Source of the DNA: Poronia punctata
Taxonomy: Eukaryota; Ascomycota; Sordariomycetes; Xylariales; Xylariaceae
Assembly (NCBI GenBank): GCA_022579005.1
Contig: MU401504.1
Coordinates: 124,001 to 188,000 of the forward strand
Direction of reading: 5' to 3'
Length of the DNA stretch: 64,000 nt
Under the pieces are notes generated by a model that was not told the DNA's origin, searched no databases, and was given only the letters and a program-made list of their open reading frames with translations. Shown here piece after piece: positions 1-11,375 of the stretch (within the stretch, counting starts at the first letter, position 1; each line of letters starts with the position of its first letter). Both the position numbers and the translations under genes were made by a program.

Positions 1-24
1 GAAAAACAGGAGNNNNNNNNNNCC

Positions 25-105
<81 letters not shown>
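1..105. other. Assembly gap (10 N) followed by an 80-base C homopolymer
   Basis: Ten N bases at 13-22 are followed by an almost pure C run at 26-105. The run lies where the next exon or intron of the neighbouring permease gene should be. A long C run directly 3' of a gap is best read as a sequencing or assembly artefact (see findings), so these bases should not be treated as real sequence. Confidence 0.9.
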
Positions 106-107
<2 letters not shown>

Positions 108-120
108 GGTTAAGTCTAAC

Positions 121-1860
121 CTTCCGATTTCACGTATAAGTCTAGACTGGCCGATGAGCGTGGCAAGAAGATTCCCAAAAGCACTGATGAGAACCAGGGC
201 ATTCAATGCATCTTGTGCTCCTCCCTGGCCGAAAACGGTGGCGAAGAAGACGGATGCTGCTATTGCTTTTGATTCGGCGAATGTTTCTTTCGGTACTTTT
301 TTTCATATCTTGTGAGTAAAAAAAAAAAAAAAAGCTATTCACTCACTTACTCACTCACTCATTAACAAAAGGGGAAAGAAAAAGAAGGAGGAAATTTGGA
401 AAAAAAAAAAAAAAAAAAAGGAAGAAACCCGTACCAGCTGCAAAATAAGCAATATTACAAAAAAGATACAAAACAGCCACAATCCCGACAGAAACCGCTC
501 CGTTTCGTTTGAGGGTAGGGATCGGATTCTTGATCTCGTTGACGAGGGAAAAGGCGTTGGCGTATCCGGTATAAGCGAATATGATATTGACCAAGGCGAC
601 GGAGAGGTCGTTTCCGTTGTTTGTCGTTCCTTCAAAGGCGTTTCGGAAGTTGATTTTCGGGTCGGGCACTCGGGAGACGTTGCCTCCTAGGACGACTAGA
701 CCGGTTATGCTGATGCTGGTTTTTTTTTTGTCGACATTAGTTTGGTCTTGGTGTTTGGTTGGATAAATAAGGGGGATGCAATTCAAAACGTACAAGATGA
801 GTGTGAGGATCTTGATACCGCCGATTAAGTTTGTTGCCCAGAGCGAGTATTTGTTATGCGCTACGACACCTATAAGGTAGATTAGAAAAATGTGAGAAGA
901 TGGTTTTATAAGACCGCATGCGCTCCTTTTTTCTCGTTCTCTCTTCTTTACTTACATATAACGGCGAATGTGTAAGCTGCTATAGCGACTCCTTTGACTT
1001 GCCAATCTGTTGGCGTCTTACTGTTTTTTCCCGATCGATTATTAGAAAGGAAAATAGAAGGGGGGGGTAAGAGAAAATATATATTTCTTCTTACTGAGCC
1101 AATGCCCAAAGATAGTTGGACAAAACTACCACCCCAAAAAGTATGTCAGTCAGTCAGTTCCCCTCCTCCTCTTGTTCACAAAAAGCCGATATAGATGAGA
1201 CAACACAAAAAACTCACCTATCGCATTACTACTACTAAAAGACAAAACAACCGAATAAAAGGCAAAAGTGATGGGGAAGAAATGTCTCGGCCTCGGATAC
1301 GCCTGTTCGAGATAGACGACTTCGGAACCGGATCTCCCGGGGAAATAACTCGCCAGCTCGAGATAGACGGCGAAGCCGGCGATGGCGAGGAATATCCCGA
1401 TGACCCAGTATATAAGCGCTAGACCGATGGAACCCGTTCGTTTGAGGATCGTACCGGCTATATAACAACAACAACAACAACAACATCGCGTCAGTTAATC
1501 TCAACCCCATCTTTCGTTACCGGTACTTTTCAACCAGAAACAAAGGCAAGTAAAAATGGAAAAAATGAAGAAAATAAAAAAACAAAACATACGAGTGGAA
1601 AAGATCCCGGTCCCAATCATCTGGTTAACATTGAGAAAAATGACAGTCGCCCAACCGACATTATACCCCAGCGGCGATCTAGACTCCACGGGCGCGCCCA
1701 CGGCTTCTTGATACGTTAGTCCGGAACCATTATGCGCTTTGGCTACTGTATATGTGAGGTCGCCGTCGCGGACGATTTCGATGCTGCTAGAGGATGTTGT
1801 TGTTGTTGTTCCGGCCTCCTCTTGCCCCTTTGACCTATTCCAAATCCCGGAGATGCTCAT
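121..1860 (-). CDS. High-affinity methionine permease-like amino acid transporter (partial)
   Basis: This is a plasma-membrane amino acid permease of the LAT/APC superfamily, closest in pattern to yeast Mup1. My exon model on the minus strand is 1593-1860, 1218-1457, 1095-1125, 956-1020, 794-869, 435-715 and 121-295, and all phases agree. The ATG at 1858-1860 (MSISGIW) is the first true Met. The hallmark after the N-terminal tail is NQMIGTGIFSTPGTIL, the unwound first helix that binds the amino acid backbone. It is followed by YWVIGIFLAIAGFAVYLELA, YLEQAYPRPRHFFP and VNIIFAYTGYANAFSLVNEI, all typical of this family. About 378 codons are visible against roughly 550-600 for full-length relatives, so about the last third is lost beyond a donor-like site at 120 in the gap. 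Exon 3 has only 31 bases. The substrate could be methionine or another neutral amino acid. The family call is firm. Confidence 0.88.
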
Positions 1861-1976
1861 ATTTTTGAGCGTAACCAAAAAGAAAAAAGGAGAGAAATTT
1901 CAAAGACGAAACCTAGAAACTAGGAGAGAGAGGCATGGTTATATATCTACGTCCGGGATGGAGAAAAAAAAAAAGC

Positions 1977-2008
1977 TACCTATACCTATACCTATACCTA
2001 TACCTATA
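1977..2008. repeat. TACCTA hexamer microsatellite
   Basis: About five perfect copies of the hexamer TACCTA. A related GGTCTA hexamer array lies at 2324-2351. These belong to the GGTA/TACC-rich simple sequence found throughout the intergenic DNA of this window. Confidence 0.9.
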
Positions 2009-2903
2009 CACCATGGCCATGTGCCATCTATCCCTGCATAAAAGCAAAGAAGAGCAGGGTATTCTCTTTTTGACGTGATATCCAACCAAGTGGAAGTATG
2101 TTTTGTTTTCTTTTCGTCCCAAGATGGTTGGAGCCAAGGAAGCACGTCATGATAGGCAATCTTTGCTAACATGCAGAAAATTACCCAAATAAGAAGGGGG
2201 GGGCACAAGCCTTTACAATTTGTCGAGATCTCGAAACCTTTGAAACTTGGCCAGGTTAGGTTACTGCAGGTGATTATACCTATGAGTAAAATAAACAAAA
2301 CAAAAAACCCTTAAAGTTGATGAAGGTCTAGGTCTAGGTCTAGGTCTAGGTAGTCCTCTCTGTTGTTCCATGGCGTGGGGGCTGACTGGCTGACTAGGTT
2401 TAATCGATGGCGACATCAGCAAACCAACAGTTTATACAAGCAAGCACTGAATTACATACTCCAACGATGAGATACCGGTACGCAGTCGTTTCTCTTTTAT
2501 CAAATACCCCAAGAAAATACTACCCTACCTACGTAGATTGAAGAAATCTTGGGGAATCTTATCAAATGTAATGATTCGCTTGCTCTCTCATCTAGACCCA
2601 TATGGTGATATCCACCATCCCCTCATCTTAGAATTGGCAGTTAGGTTTTTTATACAAATATCTACCGGAAGATAGAATGAGATAGATATACATCTAGCTC
2701 GGTGATATGTAATTGTAATGTAAGTAATAATAAAAACAAGAGTGATTGATTGATGCTCACTCAGGTTAGAAAGGACAAAATACAATAAAGTAAGAGAAAC
2801 AAGAAAACGTCCCCAGTCAATAAGTGAAGAGCGTAAAATATATATCAAAAAAAGGTCAACATGCCAACTTTGCATAGTTGCGATTATCAAAGATCAAAAA
2901 ACC

Positions 2904-2911
2904 AAAAAAAA
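2904..2911 (-). terminator. RNA polymerase III terminator of tRNA-Tyr
   Basis: A run of eight T on the minus strand starts eight bases past the tRNA 3' end. Pol III normally stops at such T runs. Confidence 0.7.
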
Positions 2912-2918
2912 TTAACGT

Positions 2919-3007
2919 TCTCCCGAGCGTGAGTCGAACACGCGACCTGTGGATCTCCAAACGGTTTCAATTACAGTCCATCGCTCTACCAACTGAGCTA
3001 TCAGGAG
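2919..3007 (-). tRNA. tRNA-Tyr (anticodon GTA) with intron
   Basis: A complete cloverleaf can be drawn. The acceptor stem CTCCTGA pairs with TCGGGAG, followed by discriminator A. The D arm is GCTC-AGTTGGTA-GAGC, the anticodon loop carries GTA, and the T arm is GCGTG-TTCGACT-CACGC. A 16-base intron (2955-2970) sits one base 3' of the anticodon, the canonical position in eukaryotic tRNA-Tyr, leaving exons 2971-3007 and 2919-2954. The mature length is 73 bases before CCA. The last base pair of the anticodon stem (27-43) is A-C. The sequence closely follows the yeast tRNA-Tyr layout, so identity is secure. Confidence 0.95.
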
Positions 3008-3321
3008 GATGGTTGAGGTCTAACCACTCCAACGAGGACTAAGTCTCTGAGCTCCACAAATACTCTCCTTCCTATCCAAAACTGCACGGTCAAGGACTCA
3101 AGGGGGTGTTGCATCCTTTTCTTCCTACCAAACATGTTCCCGTCTTCTCCACACAACTATTTACCGCTGCGGCGCTGCCTGATAAAAATAGAAGTTGAGA
3201 AAAAACATTTCTCTTCGGGAAGCACATACACGCACTGATATATACTTATTTAATCCGAGAGAGAGAAGTTCAAGTAAGGGCTTGTAGACTTACTGTTACT
3301 TTACCAATACCATTACCAACC

Positions 3322-4299
3322 ATGGCCCCTGAAACCTTTCACTTATTTCCACTCCTCCCGTTCGAGCTTCGAGAGATGATCTACCTATTTACCATATCGC
3401 CCCGTATCGTCCGCATGAAAGAGAGGCACGAAGACCGCGAAGCGTTCCTGGAGAGGGTCAGGAAGGAGCCCGTCCAGTTAAGGCTCCACCCCTCTCTTTC
3501 ACACTTTGCCTATTTCTGGCAAGACACGACAGCACGGTGGGATGCCGACAGGTCACAAAGATATCTCGAAGAGTTCGGCTTCACCGTGTCCGGGCCCGGG
3601 CCCGGGCCGTCTTCTTCTTCTTGCTCTTCTTCTTCAAAACATCAATCTCGGGATTCTTCACCACCACCCGATCTCCCGCACCACGCGCTATCCGAGAACC
3701 CCGCATGGGCCTGGGAAGTCGCCCGGAAAGGGTATCTCTACAGCTCCGCGCCGATCCCGCCACTCCTTCACGCGACCAGTGAATCCCGCCATGTCCTCAT
3801 GCGTTCTTCTTCTTCGGGCGGCGGCGGCGGCGGCGGCGGTTACGAGCTCGCCTTCGGCACGCGGACGCACGGTCCCCGCACATGGTTCAATTTCGACCAG
3901 GACATCCTCTTCGTCGGCAACTCCTATCGGCTCGACAGGCTTTGGCGTCTCGGCCTCGGCCATAGTGCGGCTTTTATGCGCTTTTATTATCTTCTTACCG
4001 GGCACTCCGTCTGGGACATTGGTCAGTACGTCCCGGAAGACATGACGAGGGTCAGGCGACTCGCTCTCGCCGCACACGACGCCGTTAGGAATCCGCCGCT
4101 GTGTGACACCATTGCGCTCTTCCCCAACCTGAGAGCGCTGTACATGGAAGACTGCCGTCGGTACCCTTCGAGATCATTCAAACTGTTGCGCTGCCGTCTC
4201 GATCCCGATGACGAGATGGAATGGTGGCATACGCCGATTAATGAAGAGACATGGCAAATGCTTGACCGATACCTCGCTCAAGGTAAACTGATACAGTGA
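3322..4299 (+). CDS. 2EXR-domain protein of unknown function
   Basis: An intronless 325-residue protein. Residues 6-35 (FHLFPLLPFELREMIYLFTI and onward) match the N-terminal signature of the 2EXR family, an expanded group of fungal proteins of unknown function that begin with a hydrophobic-Pro-Glu-Leu-Arg motif. The middle is low complexity: a Gly-Pro tract near residues 91-97 from a perfect GGGCCC repeat, then serine runs, and an eight-glycine tract near residue 167. The conserved pattern resumes with TWFNFDQDILFVG, which is also typical of 2EXR proteins. There is no signal peptide or membrane segment. The ATG at 3322 is preceded by CCAACC, a good fungal start context. No biochemical role can be assigned. 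Confidence 0.8.
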   Translation: MAPETFHLFPLLPFELREMIYLFTISPRIVRMKERHEDREAFLERVRKEPVQLRLHPSLSHFAYFWQDTTARWDADRSQRYLEEFGFTVSGPGPGPSSSSCSSSSKHQSRDSSPPPDLPHHALSENPAWAWEVARKGYLYSSAPIPPLLHATSESRHVLMRSSSSGGGGGGGGYELAFGTRTHGPRTWFNFDQDILFVGNSYRLDRLWRLGLGHSAAFMRFYYLLTGHSVWDIGQYVPEDMTRVRRLALAAHDAVRNPPLCDTIALFPNLRALYMEDCRRYPSRSFKLLRCRLDPDDEMEWWHTPINEETWQMLDRYLAQGKLIQ

Positions 4300-5054
4300 A
4301 GACCATGTATGATGTCCCATCCTTGTCTTATCGCATCTACTTTCCATCACATTGTCAGGTTGCTTGCGAGCTACCTAATTTACTTAGATCACCGCTAAAC
4401 TACAAATGCGCCAAGCAGGTGCGACAAGTTCAATGAGCAGAAAGAGAAAGCACGTCCCTATCTCTTGTTCTCATGTAGGTATATAGGTAGACATAAAGAA
4501 TCAGAGATCGGATGAGGCTGTCTAGGAGCCCTGCTACTCGTATAATGTACCTATATATCCAATATAGGAATATACAAGGTCGATGATTCGAATTACGTAG
4601 ATTAACAAAACATGGAGATATATGTCATGACTAGAACACGATGATACCTTCATATCACAATTTAAATTCAAGCCAAGGAAGCATTATACTCGCTATCTTT
4701 CTATCATCTCATCGCTGACCAATAATTCTAAAACGCTAGAAAAGTATTCCCAACCTGATTATCCACCCCGGCTTCCAAGACGGGGAACCGAACCGAAATG
4801 CCAAAAATCCCAATACAAACTTCCAATTTTGTAATCCATATCAGTAAACACGCTGAGTGGAACAGGCTATAAGATAACACCTTTGTAGACTCCAAGGCGA
4901 GGCAACGCTTGCTTGGCCACCCAAGTCTGGCCCCTTATCTGAGCCGGAATAACTCGTGGGGCAGGTAAGAGAATGATCAGAGGGATGCTTGATGATGCTT
5001 GATACCTGGGTAAATAGCGAGATGGAGAACAAGTAAAGCAGATGCGCCTTATAC
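4300..5054. other. Intergenic, no gene seen
   Basis: Moderately AT-rich DNA between the 2EXR gene and the 3' end of the MYND gene. I see no supported coding sequence, RNA gene or long repeat. Confidence 0.55.
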
Positions 5055-7496
5055 TCAGTCCCCATCGCTGCTACTTTGACGTTAGCAGTGTCTTGGTTGG
5101 GGAGATTGACCACCCATGGACTTACCTTTCGTCTGTCGGTGAGTCATCTTTAGGTTCCACACGTGTCAGGGCCTCGAGTGTCAGGGCCTCGAGTGTCGGT
5201 ACGTCGCCTGTCAGGGCCTCCAGTGGCGGTACATCGCGTGCCAGGTCCTCGAGTGTCAGGGCCTCGAGTGACGGTACATCCCGTGTCAGGGCCTCGAGTG
5301 ACGGTACATCCCGTGTCAGGGCCTCGAGCGGCGGTACATCGCGTGTCAGCGCCTCGAGTTTCAGTGCCTCGAGTTTCAGTGCTCCGAGTGTCGGCATCTC
5401 GTTGGTAGGCTCCTCGACTTCTGGTCCTTTATTCGTCGGTACCTCATTTGTCGGACCCTCGGCCATCACTACGTCGCCTGCAGGTAACTCACTTGCCGGT
5501 AGCTCACTTCCTGCCGGCCTCTCGGGCAGCCCGAGATTACGTCTAATCTCATCGTGCAATAGTCTGTCGAATGTCGACAAGTCCACCTTCTCGTCGCCGA
5601 CGAGTTTGTGGTGAGGCTGCAGGCCAGAAACGAGGAATAAAGCGGTTGCGTAGCAATTCGTAAGTAAGGCTACCCCTTCCAGGCCAAACATTTTCGAAAG
5701 CGTCTTACGGTCGGTAAGAATGGCATTTCTTAACTAAACAACACATTCTGCGAGCCGATGTCCCCAGAGATCTTGCATGTTTTCCCCTTTCGCTTCCAAC
5801 GCGTCATACTCTAGACGAGTTAACCAGACTAATGACAATACCAAGAGTTAACCACCAACCGTCCAATAGCACGGGAAAGGTTCCGGAATACCCCTCAATG
5901 GACACTCACCTCGCTTCAAGAGCTTGTGCGCATGTCGGGCCATTTGAAGAGACCGATCGCAGTTTGCGAAGAGACGGTAGAATCCTTTGCGATAGTGGGC
6001 CGTGATCAAAATGTGCACTTTGGAGGCTAGCAGTTCTGTGACATGGTCCTCAAGCGGCTCAAAATGGTCGGTAGAGCACGCCAACAAGTCGGAAAATGGC
6101 TTGTTCTCGGCTATCAACTTCATACTTTTGATCAGAGACGCTATCAGCCTCTGGCGCGCTTCCGTACAAACCATCGCCGCGATTAATTCTCCATCTGGAG
6201 CCTCTCGCGGCTTGGGGGTTCTGGCCCAGGGCGTCACAAACGCGTCTCCAGCAACCCGCAGGGCAGACCACTTGTTCCATGGGGCCAGAGTCTCGCCCCA
6301 GCCATACGCGCACGAATTTACATCGATGACGTACGTCTCCTTCGACCGAAGCGTAACCAAAACGGCGTTGTGAGGACTGAACACATTGTTGAAGGCCCGG
6401 CTATGTTGTTCACCCTTGCCAGCCAGAGGCTGCCTGACGTTTGCCACGTTGTAAGTTACGAGTTGTACCTTTTTGGCAAAACCTAGTTCATAAAAATTAG
6501 GATGTGCCGCGCTAGATGGACAGATAAACTTGCCTTCAAGGAGGTACTCAATGAGCGGAGCAAAAGAGAATGTCAAGTCACCATGTCCATGTTTCTCATG
6601 TAAAACTATAACAATCACACCTTGTTAACAATGTCTCAAACTGGTGCATGGGGGGATACGCGTGGCAACTCACTTCCCCTGTGCAAAAGCTCCCCAGCCG
6701 CCTCATCTTTCCCGGCCGTGACGGGATCTGTAACGCTCCTGAGAAATGGCGCAAAAAGATGACGACCCGTCATGCCAACTCGGAGCCAGTCCGTCTGATT
6801 GATATAGATAACCCCGTTCTCTTCGAATATTTTGGTCGGCCGGCTTACGCATGTACTCACTAGCATTTTGGTATATGCCGTGTCGAGTAGTCTGGAGACA
6901 CGGTAGAGACACTGTCGGTCGGTGCATGTTCGCTTGTGAGACTCTCGATGATTTTCCCAGCAGGTCCTATTGCAATAAGCTGTGACTTCCAGGACACGTG
7001 TCTCATCGTTGAAGTCGCAGTCCGGACACCGCAGCCTCCCACCATCCGCCTTTCCACAGGCAGCGCACTTGGTGGCGTTGGTGGGCCTTACAAGCTGTGA
7101 CAGCCGGGTGGCGGACGGTAGTCCTTCGTATTTTCCCTGTCTGAAGGGATATGTTTCGTTCTTCCTTCCCTGGGCCATCCATCTGTAATACCTGAGTTGG
7201 ATAGCCCTCGCACTCTTGTCTCGTTTAGCGGGCGGGAAGTCAAGCGCGAATTCACCCATCGTTTCTCGGAAGTTCGCGTCTCTGATACGCTTGGTAACGA
7301 GAGGGTTGTTGGCATCCGTTGATAGATACGCCAGAACACGACTTTCTAATGTGTCTGGGATGTTAATGCCGGGACGAGGGTGTTGAGAAAAGAATACGGC
7401 CAGGGCGTTTAAGCGTGCAGAACGTGTGGCCTGACTATCGCTGCCATTTGGCACCGGATCCGGCATGCTCTCCCAGAGCTTCTCGACTGGATCCAT
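5055..7496 (-). CDS. MYND-type zinc finger protein with in-frame TAG (possibly a pseudogene)
   Basis: Exon model on the minus strand: 6674-7496, 5910-6605, 5126-5828 and 5055-5070. The introns have GTGAGT or GTAAGT donors and CTAAC-like branches. The first true ATG is at 7494-7496 (MDPVEKLW). Exon 1 carries a MYND zinc finger: C-AAC-G near residue 145, then LRCPDCDF, YCNRTCWENH and ESHKRTC, which supply the Cys/His ligands of this protein-interaction fold. Exon 2 encodes a conserved C-terminal region common in fungal MYND proteins of unknown function. In exon 3 the frame reads through EYDALEAKGENMQDLWGH and then meets TAG at 5734-5736. The same frame stays open for another 203 codons with protein-like sequence and a repetitive tail up to a proper GTAAGT donor at 5125. 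Either the protein ends at TAG or a CAG-to-TAG mutation has truncated it. Molecular role unknown. Confidence 0.72.
5160..5400 (-). repeat. 30-bp coding minisatellite in the tail of the MYND gene
   Basis: A tandem array of imperfect 15/30-base units encodes repeats such as LEALTRDVPP and LEALTRDVPS on the minus strand. The unit length is a multiple of three, so the coding frame is kept, and the other strand is also open through the array. Units differ mainly by single substitutions, which suggests recent slippage or unequal exchange. Confidence 0.85.
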
Positions 7497-8492
7497 CGCG
7501 GGAACCACCAAGTGTCTCGGGCTAGTGTATGTAGACAGTGGACGCCGTCCTGGTTCGTACTAGGGAGATTTATATCAATGTACCCACTTTGTATAAGAAT
7601 GTCGGTCGGTGCAGGTCAGGGCTGAGAAAAATAAGCAGATGGGAGAGATAATAAGGGTGGTGCGAACTGATCAAGAATGATGATGGAAGGATACCTATGG
7701 GGAGAAGTAAGAAATTGACGAGCATATGATCAGATACCACGGGCAGTAGTTAAATACATAAGGTACCTACCTTTATGGCTTTTCTAACATGGGATGGGTT
7801 AGATATATTTGGGAAGGAATGGCCAAAGGTAAAACCATAAGGTACATACCTACTACCCAAGGTAACAAACACGGGCTGACGAAGGATTCAAACAGAAAGA
7901 GAGACCGGCAACAATAAGTGATGACAAAGAGGAAGTAGCACTTGGACACAACTGCTGTTGGCCACTAAGAAACGAGCGGAATCCATCAAGGCCGTATTAG
8001 TTAAGGTACCTAGGCATGTAGTAGGCATTTTGCTTTTTGGCCAACATCGCGCGGTCCGTAGTCTCCAAACATTGGGTCCGTCTGCTGTAATGCCGTCGCC
8101 TAAAATGAGATCTTCACTTGCCTGGCATAACTCCGTGTATAATACGCGTATGAGATTCTCGCAGCCGAATCGATTAATAAGGGTTGAATGGGAAGGATGG
8201 TTGGTTACAGATAATACCTTAGCCACCTAGGGCCGAGGCCCAGTTGGATATGTGTGGCTAGGCAGACATCGAGAATGCAGGTACGAAATTTGCGGTGGAA
8301 ATGGATGGATCCCCTTGTATTAGTTCCATGCTGTATGGATAACTTCCTAGGTCCTCCAAAGTATGCAGGTACGCCTTCCCTAGTGTATACTTCTTGGGGC
8401 CACCAAATTATAACGGGAAAAAATAACCTGGCGTCGAATCTACTGGTCAAGTATAAGACCTAGGAGTGGGCTGTGAACCCCCTTACTCGTCT
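7497..8492. other. Intergenic, no gene seen
   Basis: This is the 5' flank of the MYND gene and the 3' flank of the Zn2Cys6 factor. Overlapping open frames on both strands near 7888-8230 look random. No RNA gene found. Confidence 0.55.
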
Positions 8493-11375
8493 TTAATATT
8501 CAAAACGTACAGGATATTGCATATTTATAGCTGCGTCAGCCCAAGGCTCACCCGACCCACCAAGCACGGAGTCGATAAATGCACCCATATCATCGATACG
8601 CGATGGGAAAATAGGGGCTCCTTGGAGAATTGGTGGCCCTTCAAACATTGTACCAAAGAAAGGCATCGTGGGACCGGAATACGCATCTGATCAAATTAAT
8701 CATGTTAGTAAGTTGATAGGCGACTAGCACGTTGGTACCATCTTGCAGAATAATAGGCGGGATACCTTGAGAACTGGACGATGTTTCCAGTCCAGTGTTC
8801 TCGGTTGGCGGTCGGACATGGCCTTCCTGATAGCCCTCTTCGGTATTTATATCAAAGACGTCCGGTAAGTCTGCCTCGATGGCGGCAATAGCTCGTTTTA
8901 ATTCATCGGTGATGGAGGGCCGGTAGCGCCACAGCCCCCCTGCCTGGCGCAGGGCTTCCTTGACACTTTTGAGCTCGTGCGTGCTCATATTGTCCCCATT
9001 CTGGCGTATGTAGAAACACAGGATGCTCATAGCCATGAGGAGGTCGTGATTGAAGAATGACGATAGCTTCCATTTCATCGAAAAGAAACGGCCACCGGTT
9101 TGAAGCCCTTCGTTTATTTCGTGGTGTAGTTGGAGGAGTTTAAGTGCTGCCGCGACAGTAGTCTTGGTTGAGTACGAATAACGATCGTCCGTTTTGGCCA
9201 GCGACATGAATCGCCAGTGAAGTATGATCAGAGCCTTATGGTAACTCATCTGAATGGAGAGTCTGTTCAGAAGAACTGGCCCCGGTTCCGGTAACGTGCC
9301 CGGCTGCGGCGCGAATCTGCAGTACGCTGGGACTTGCGAAAACATGTCTTCGATTTGTCGGTCGACCTGAAGGATCTGCGCGTACGTAGACGGTTGGGAG
9401 CTTGTAACGGCGTCGGCAACTGCCGCATACACCCGACCAGTCCTGAGTCTCGACAAGACGATCAAAATCGGCGTCACCTCAGTTTCTGGCCGAGAGGGCG
9501 GCAGCTCGGTCATATTGGGGCTGAGGTCGCTATCTAGAAGATTCCGTGGCTCAGCCGTATCGACAAACGTATCATTAATTAGGCGCGGCACACCAAGCTG
9601 TCCAGATGTTACGATATCTATATAGCTTTTAGTCAACCTTGTCCCCTTGCTGCCGAGATGACGGTAAAGGGGGAAGGGGTGGTGGTGTGATAAATATGCG
9701 GCATCCCAGAACGGAGCAGCTAGCAGTCTATGATAGCTTACTTTGCGTATGTTAGCCGCAAACCCACACAAATTCGATGCATGAAAGGTCAGATAAAATT
9801 ATATACAAACCCTAAATGATAGATCATGGCCCACTGTCGACGTCTCAGCTCCCCCCCTTGATTTGTGTCAGCCTTTGGAAAGGAGGTGAGAAAACCAAAG
9901 ATTCATACTATACGGAGATATAGACTTGAAATGACTCGGGTCCTTGTGGTAACCCATGCGCACTGCCAGCACTATGAATTAGTGCTCCGGTGAAAACCAT
10001 GAGGCGCAGTGAAACACGCAAGGGGTCATTTATGGACATACTGGCGAGGTGCACGGTCGTGCCCAGGATAAGCCACGCCTCGTTGTTAATGTCACGCCGG
10101 CTTGTATATTCTGCTGCGAAATGGTGAATCAACGTTTCGATGACGAAAGTCCCGCACCTCGTGTACTGTCCGAGGATCAAACATTGTACCGTCTTCTCGC
10201 GGTAAGTGACGCTGAGGGTGCCATAATCTGGTTGTGTCCCGTATCGGAGCGGTTCAGACTCGGACGATTGCATATTAACCGCTATCGAAAGCATGCTGAA
10301 CAGCAAAGCCAGCCACATGACAGGGGCACCTTGGGGGTCTTCCCAAAAAGAGGCATACTACATTCCGTCAGCGCCATTACCGTTTGCTAGCCGAGCGCAT
10401 GCCGGCATTACCTGCTTCAAGAACTCGGTTTTGTGGATCGCACCTTGTACTGGTTAGCAGATATTGCGACTGTGTGGCATCCTCGGAATGAACAGACAAG
10501 ATTTGAGGTCAAGCAATTCGAAACTCTCTGAGATGAGGCGATCAGCAAAATCCTTGGGGGGAACGGCTGCCAAGATCTCCTCCTTGCTGCAACGCTTGCA
10601 ACCATATAAGAGGGGAGAGTCTAGGGGCGCGGATGGGATCGACGGCAGTTCGATAGCTGCCTCGGGGTGCCTCGGCTCTTCTACTTCGCCAAAGCCCTCC
10701 TTCAGATCAACTATCGCATCCATGATTGAATGCCAGTGTGTTTGATCCTGGTATTTCATTTCTGAGCCGCTGGACTTCAAACTGCCAACATCAGAAACGC
10801 CCGGTGGTGTCTCGGCATCATGATAGTGGGGAGAACTTATCTCCCCTGTGGGAAGAGGCGCGCCTCCATTGTGATTCATATATGACCGTACGAGGTTCTC
10901 CAGATGTCTCAACCTATCCTGAACACCAGCTGTAGATAGCGAGGTGAAAGAAACGTTGGCAGCGTAGGTGCAAGAGTGACCTAGATCACGCTTCTATTTT
11001 CCTGTCAGCCCATGGCACCTGCCAATGTGGATCGAGACCTTTACCAAGGTCCCTTCTGTCGCTGCTAGGTATTCGGAGGTAAAAGAGAGCTAAAGAGGTA
11101 CCTACACTACAAGTCGAGCATGGCTGCTGACGATCGCAGCGTAACCTTGGGGGAAGAAGAAAAAGGGTGAGTGATTGCTTGGTAGGCTGTTGAGTCTTGA
11201 CGGATTGGATTCTCTCAGATACCCGGGTTAAAACATACTTGCGCCTTCTACATAAATTACAGCTCAACTGAGGCTTGTCGCGGCGTCTATTGGGTGGGGG
11301 ACGAGGACGTTGACTTGGTAGGTCGCATTCATCTGCAACCGAAGTTGACCTGCTCATTTCTTCGTTTGAAGACAT
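8493..11375 (-). CDS. Zn(II)2Cys6 fungal-specific transcription factor
   Basis: A nuclear DNA-binding regulator of about 736 residues in nine exons on the minus strand: 11239-11375, 11106-11145, 10498-10993, 10412-10443, 10042-10357, 9909-9971, 9811-9856, 8739-9625 and 8493-8686. The zinc cluster is split over exons 1-3: CNLCRRRK, LRCDRQQPCSTC, then LGHSCTY, giving all six cysteines. The fungal_trans domain follows, with ASFWEDP, the helix AMLAVRMGYHKDPSHF, then GELRRRQWAMIYHL and LGVPRLINDTFVDTAEPRNL, in the family order. Short exons (32, 40 and 46 bases) make this gene easy to mis-annotate. The weakest junction is between exons 7 and 8: the donor GTTTGT at 9810 needs acceptor AAAAG before 9625, while the better-looking acceptor TATATAG (exon start 9617) would need a different phase. 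The last exon continues 64 codons to TAA at 8493-8495. The target genes cannot be told from sequence. Confidence 0.88.

Larger units (their letters stand above)
1861..2918. other. Intergenic: permease promoter side and hexamer repeats
   Basis: No gene is supported here. The stretch holds the 5' flank of the permease gene and two short hexamer arrays (1977-2008 and 2324-2351). The small open frames at 1939-2298 and 2588-2890 have no recognisable protein character. Confidence 0.6.

Noticed and set aside
5042..5614. Plus-strand frame of 190 codons, Ser/Arg/Val-rich
   Set aside because: It is the antisense shadow of the codon-sized minisatellite in the MYND gene. Splice signals and protein character are on the minus strand.
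7888..8230. Opposed open frames of 112 and 90 codons
   Set aside because: They overlap each other almost fully and have no family features.
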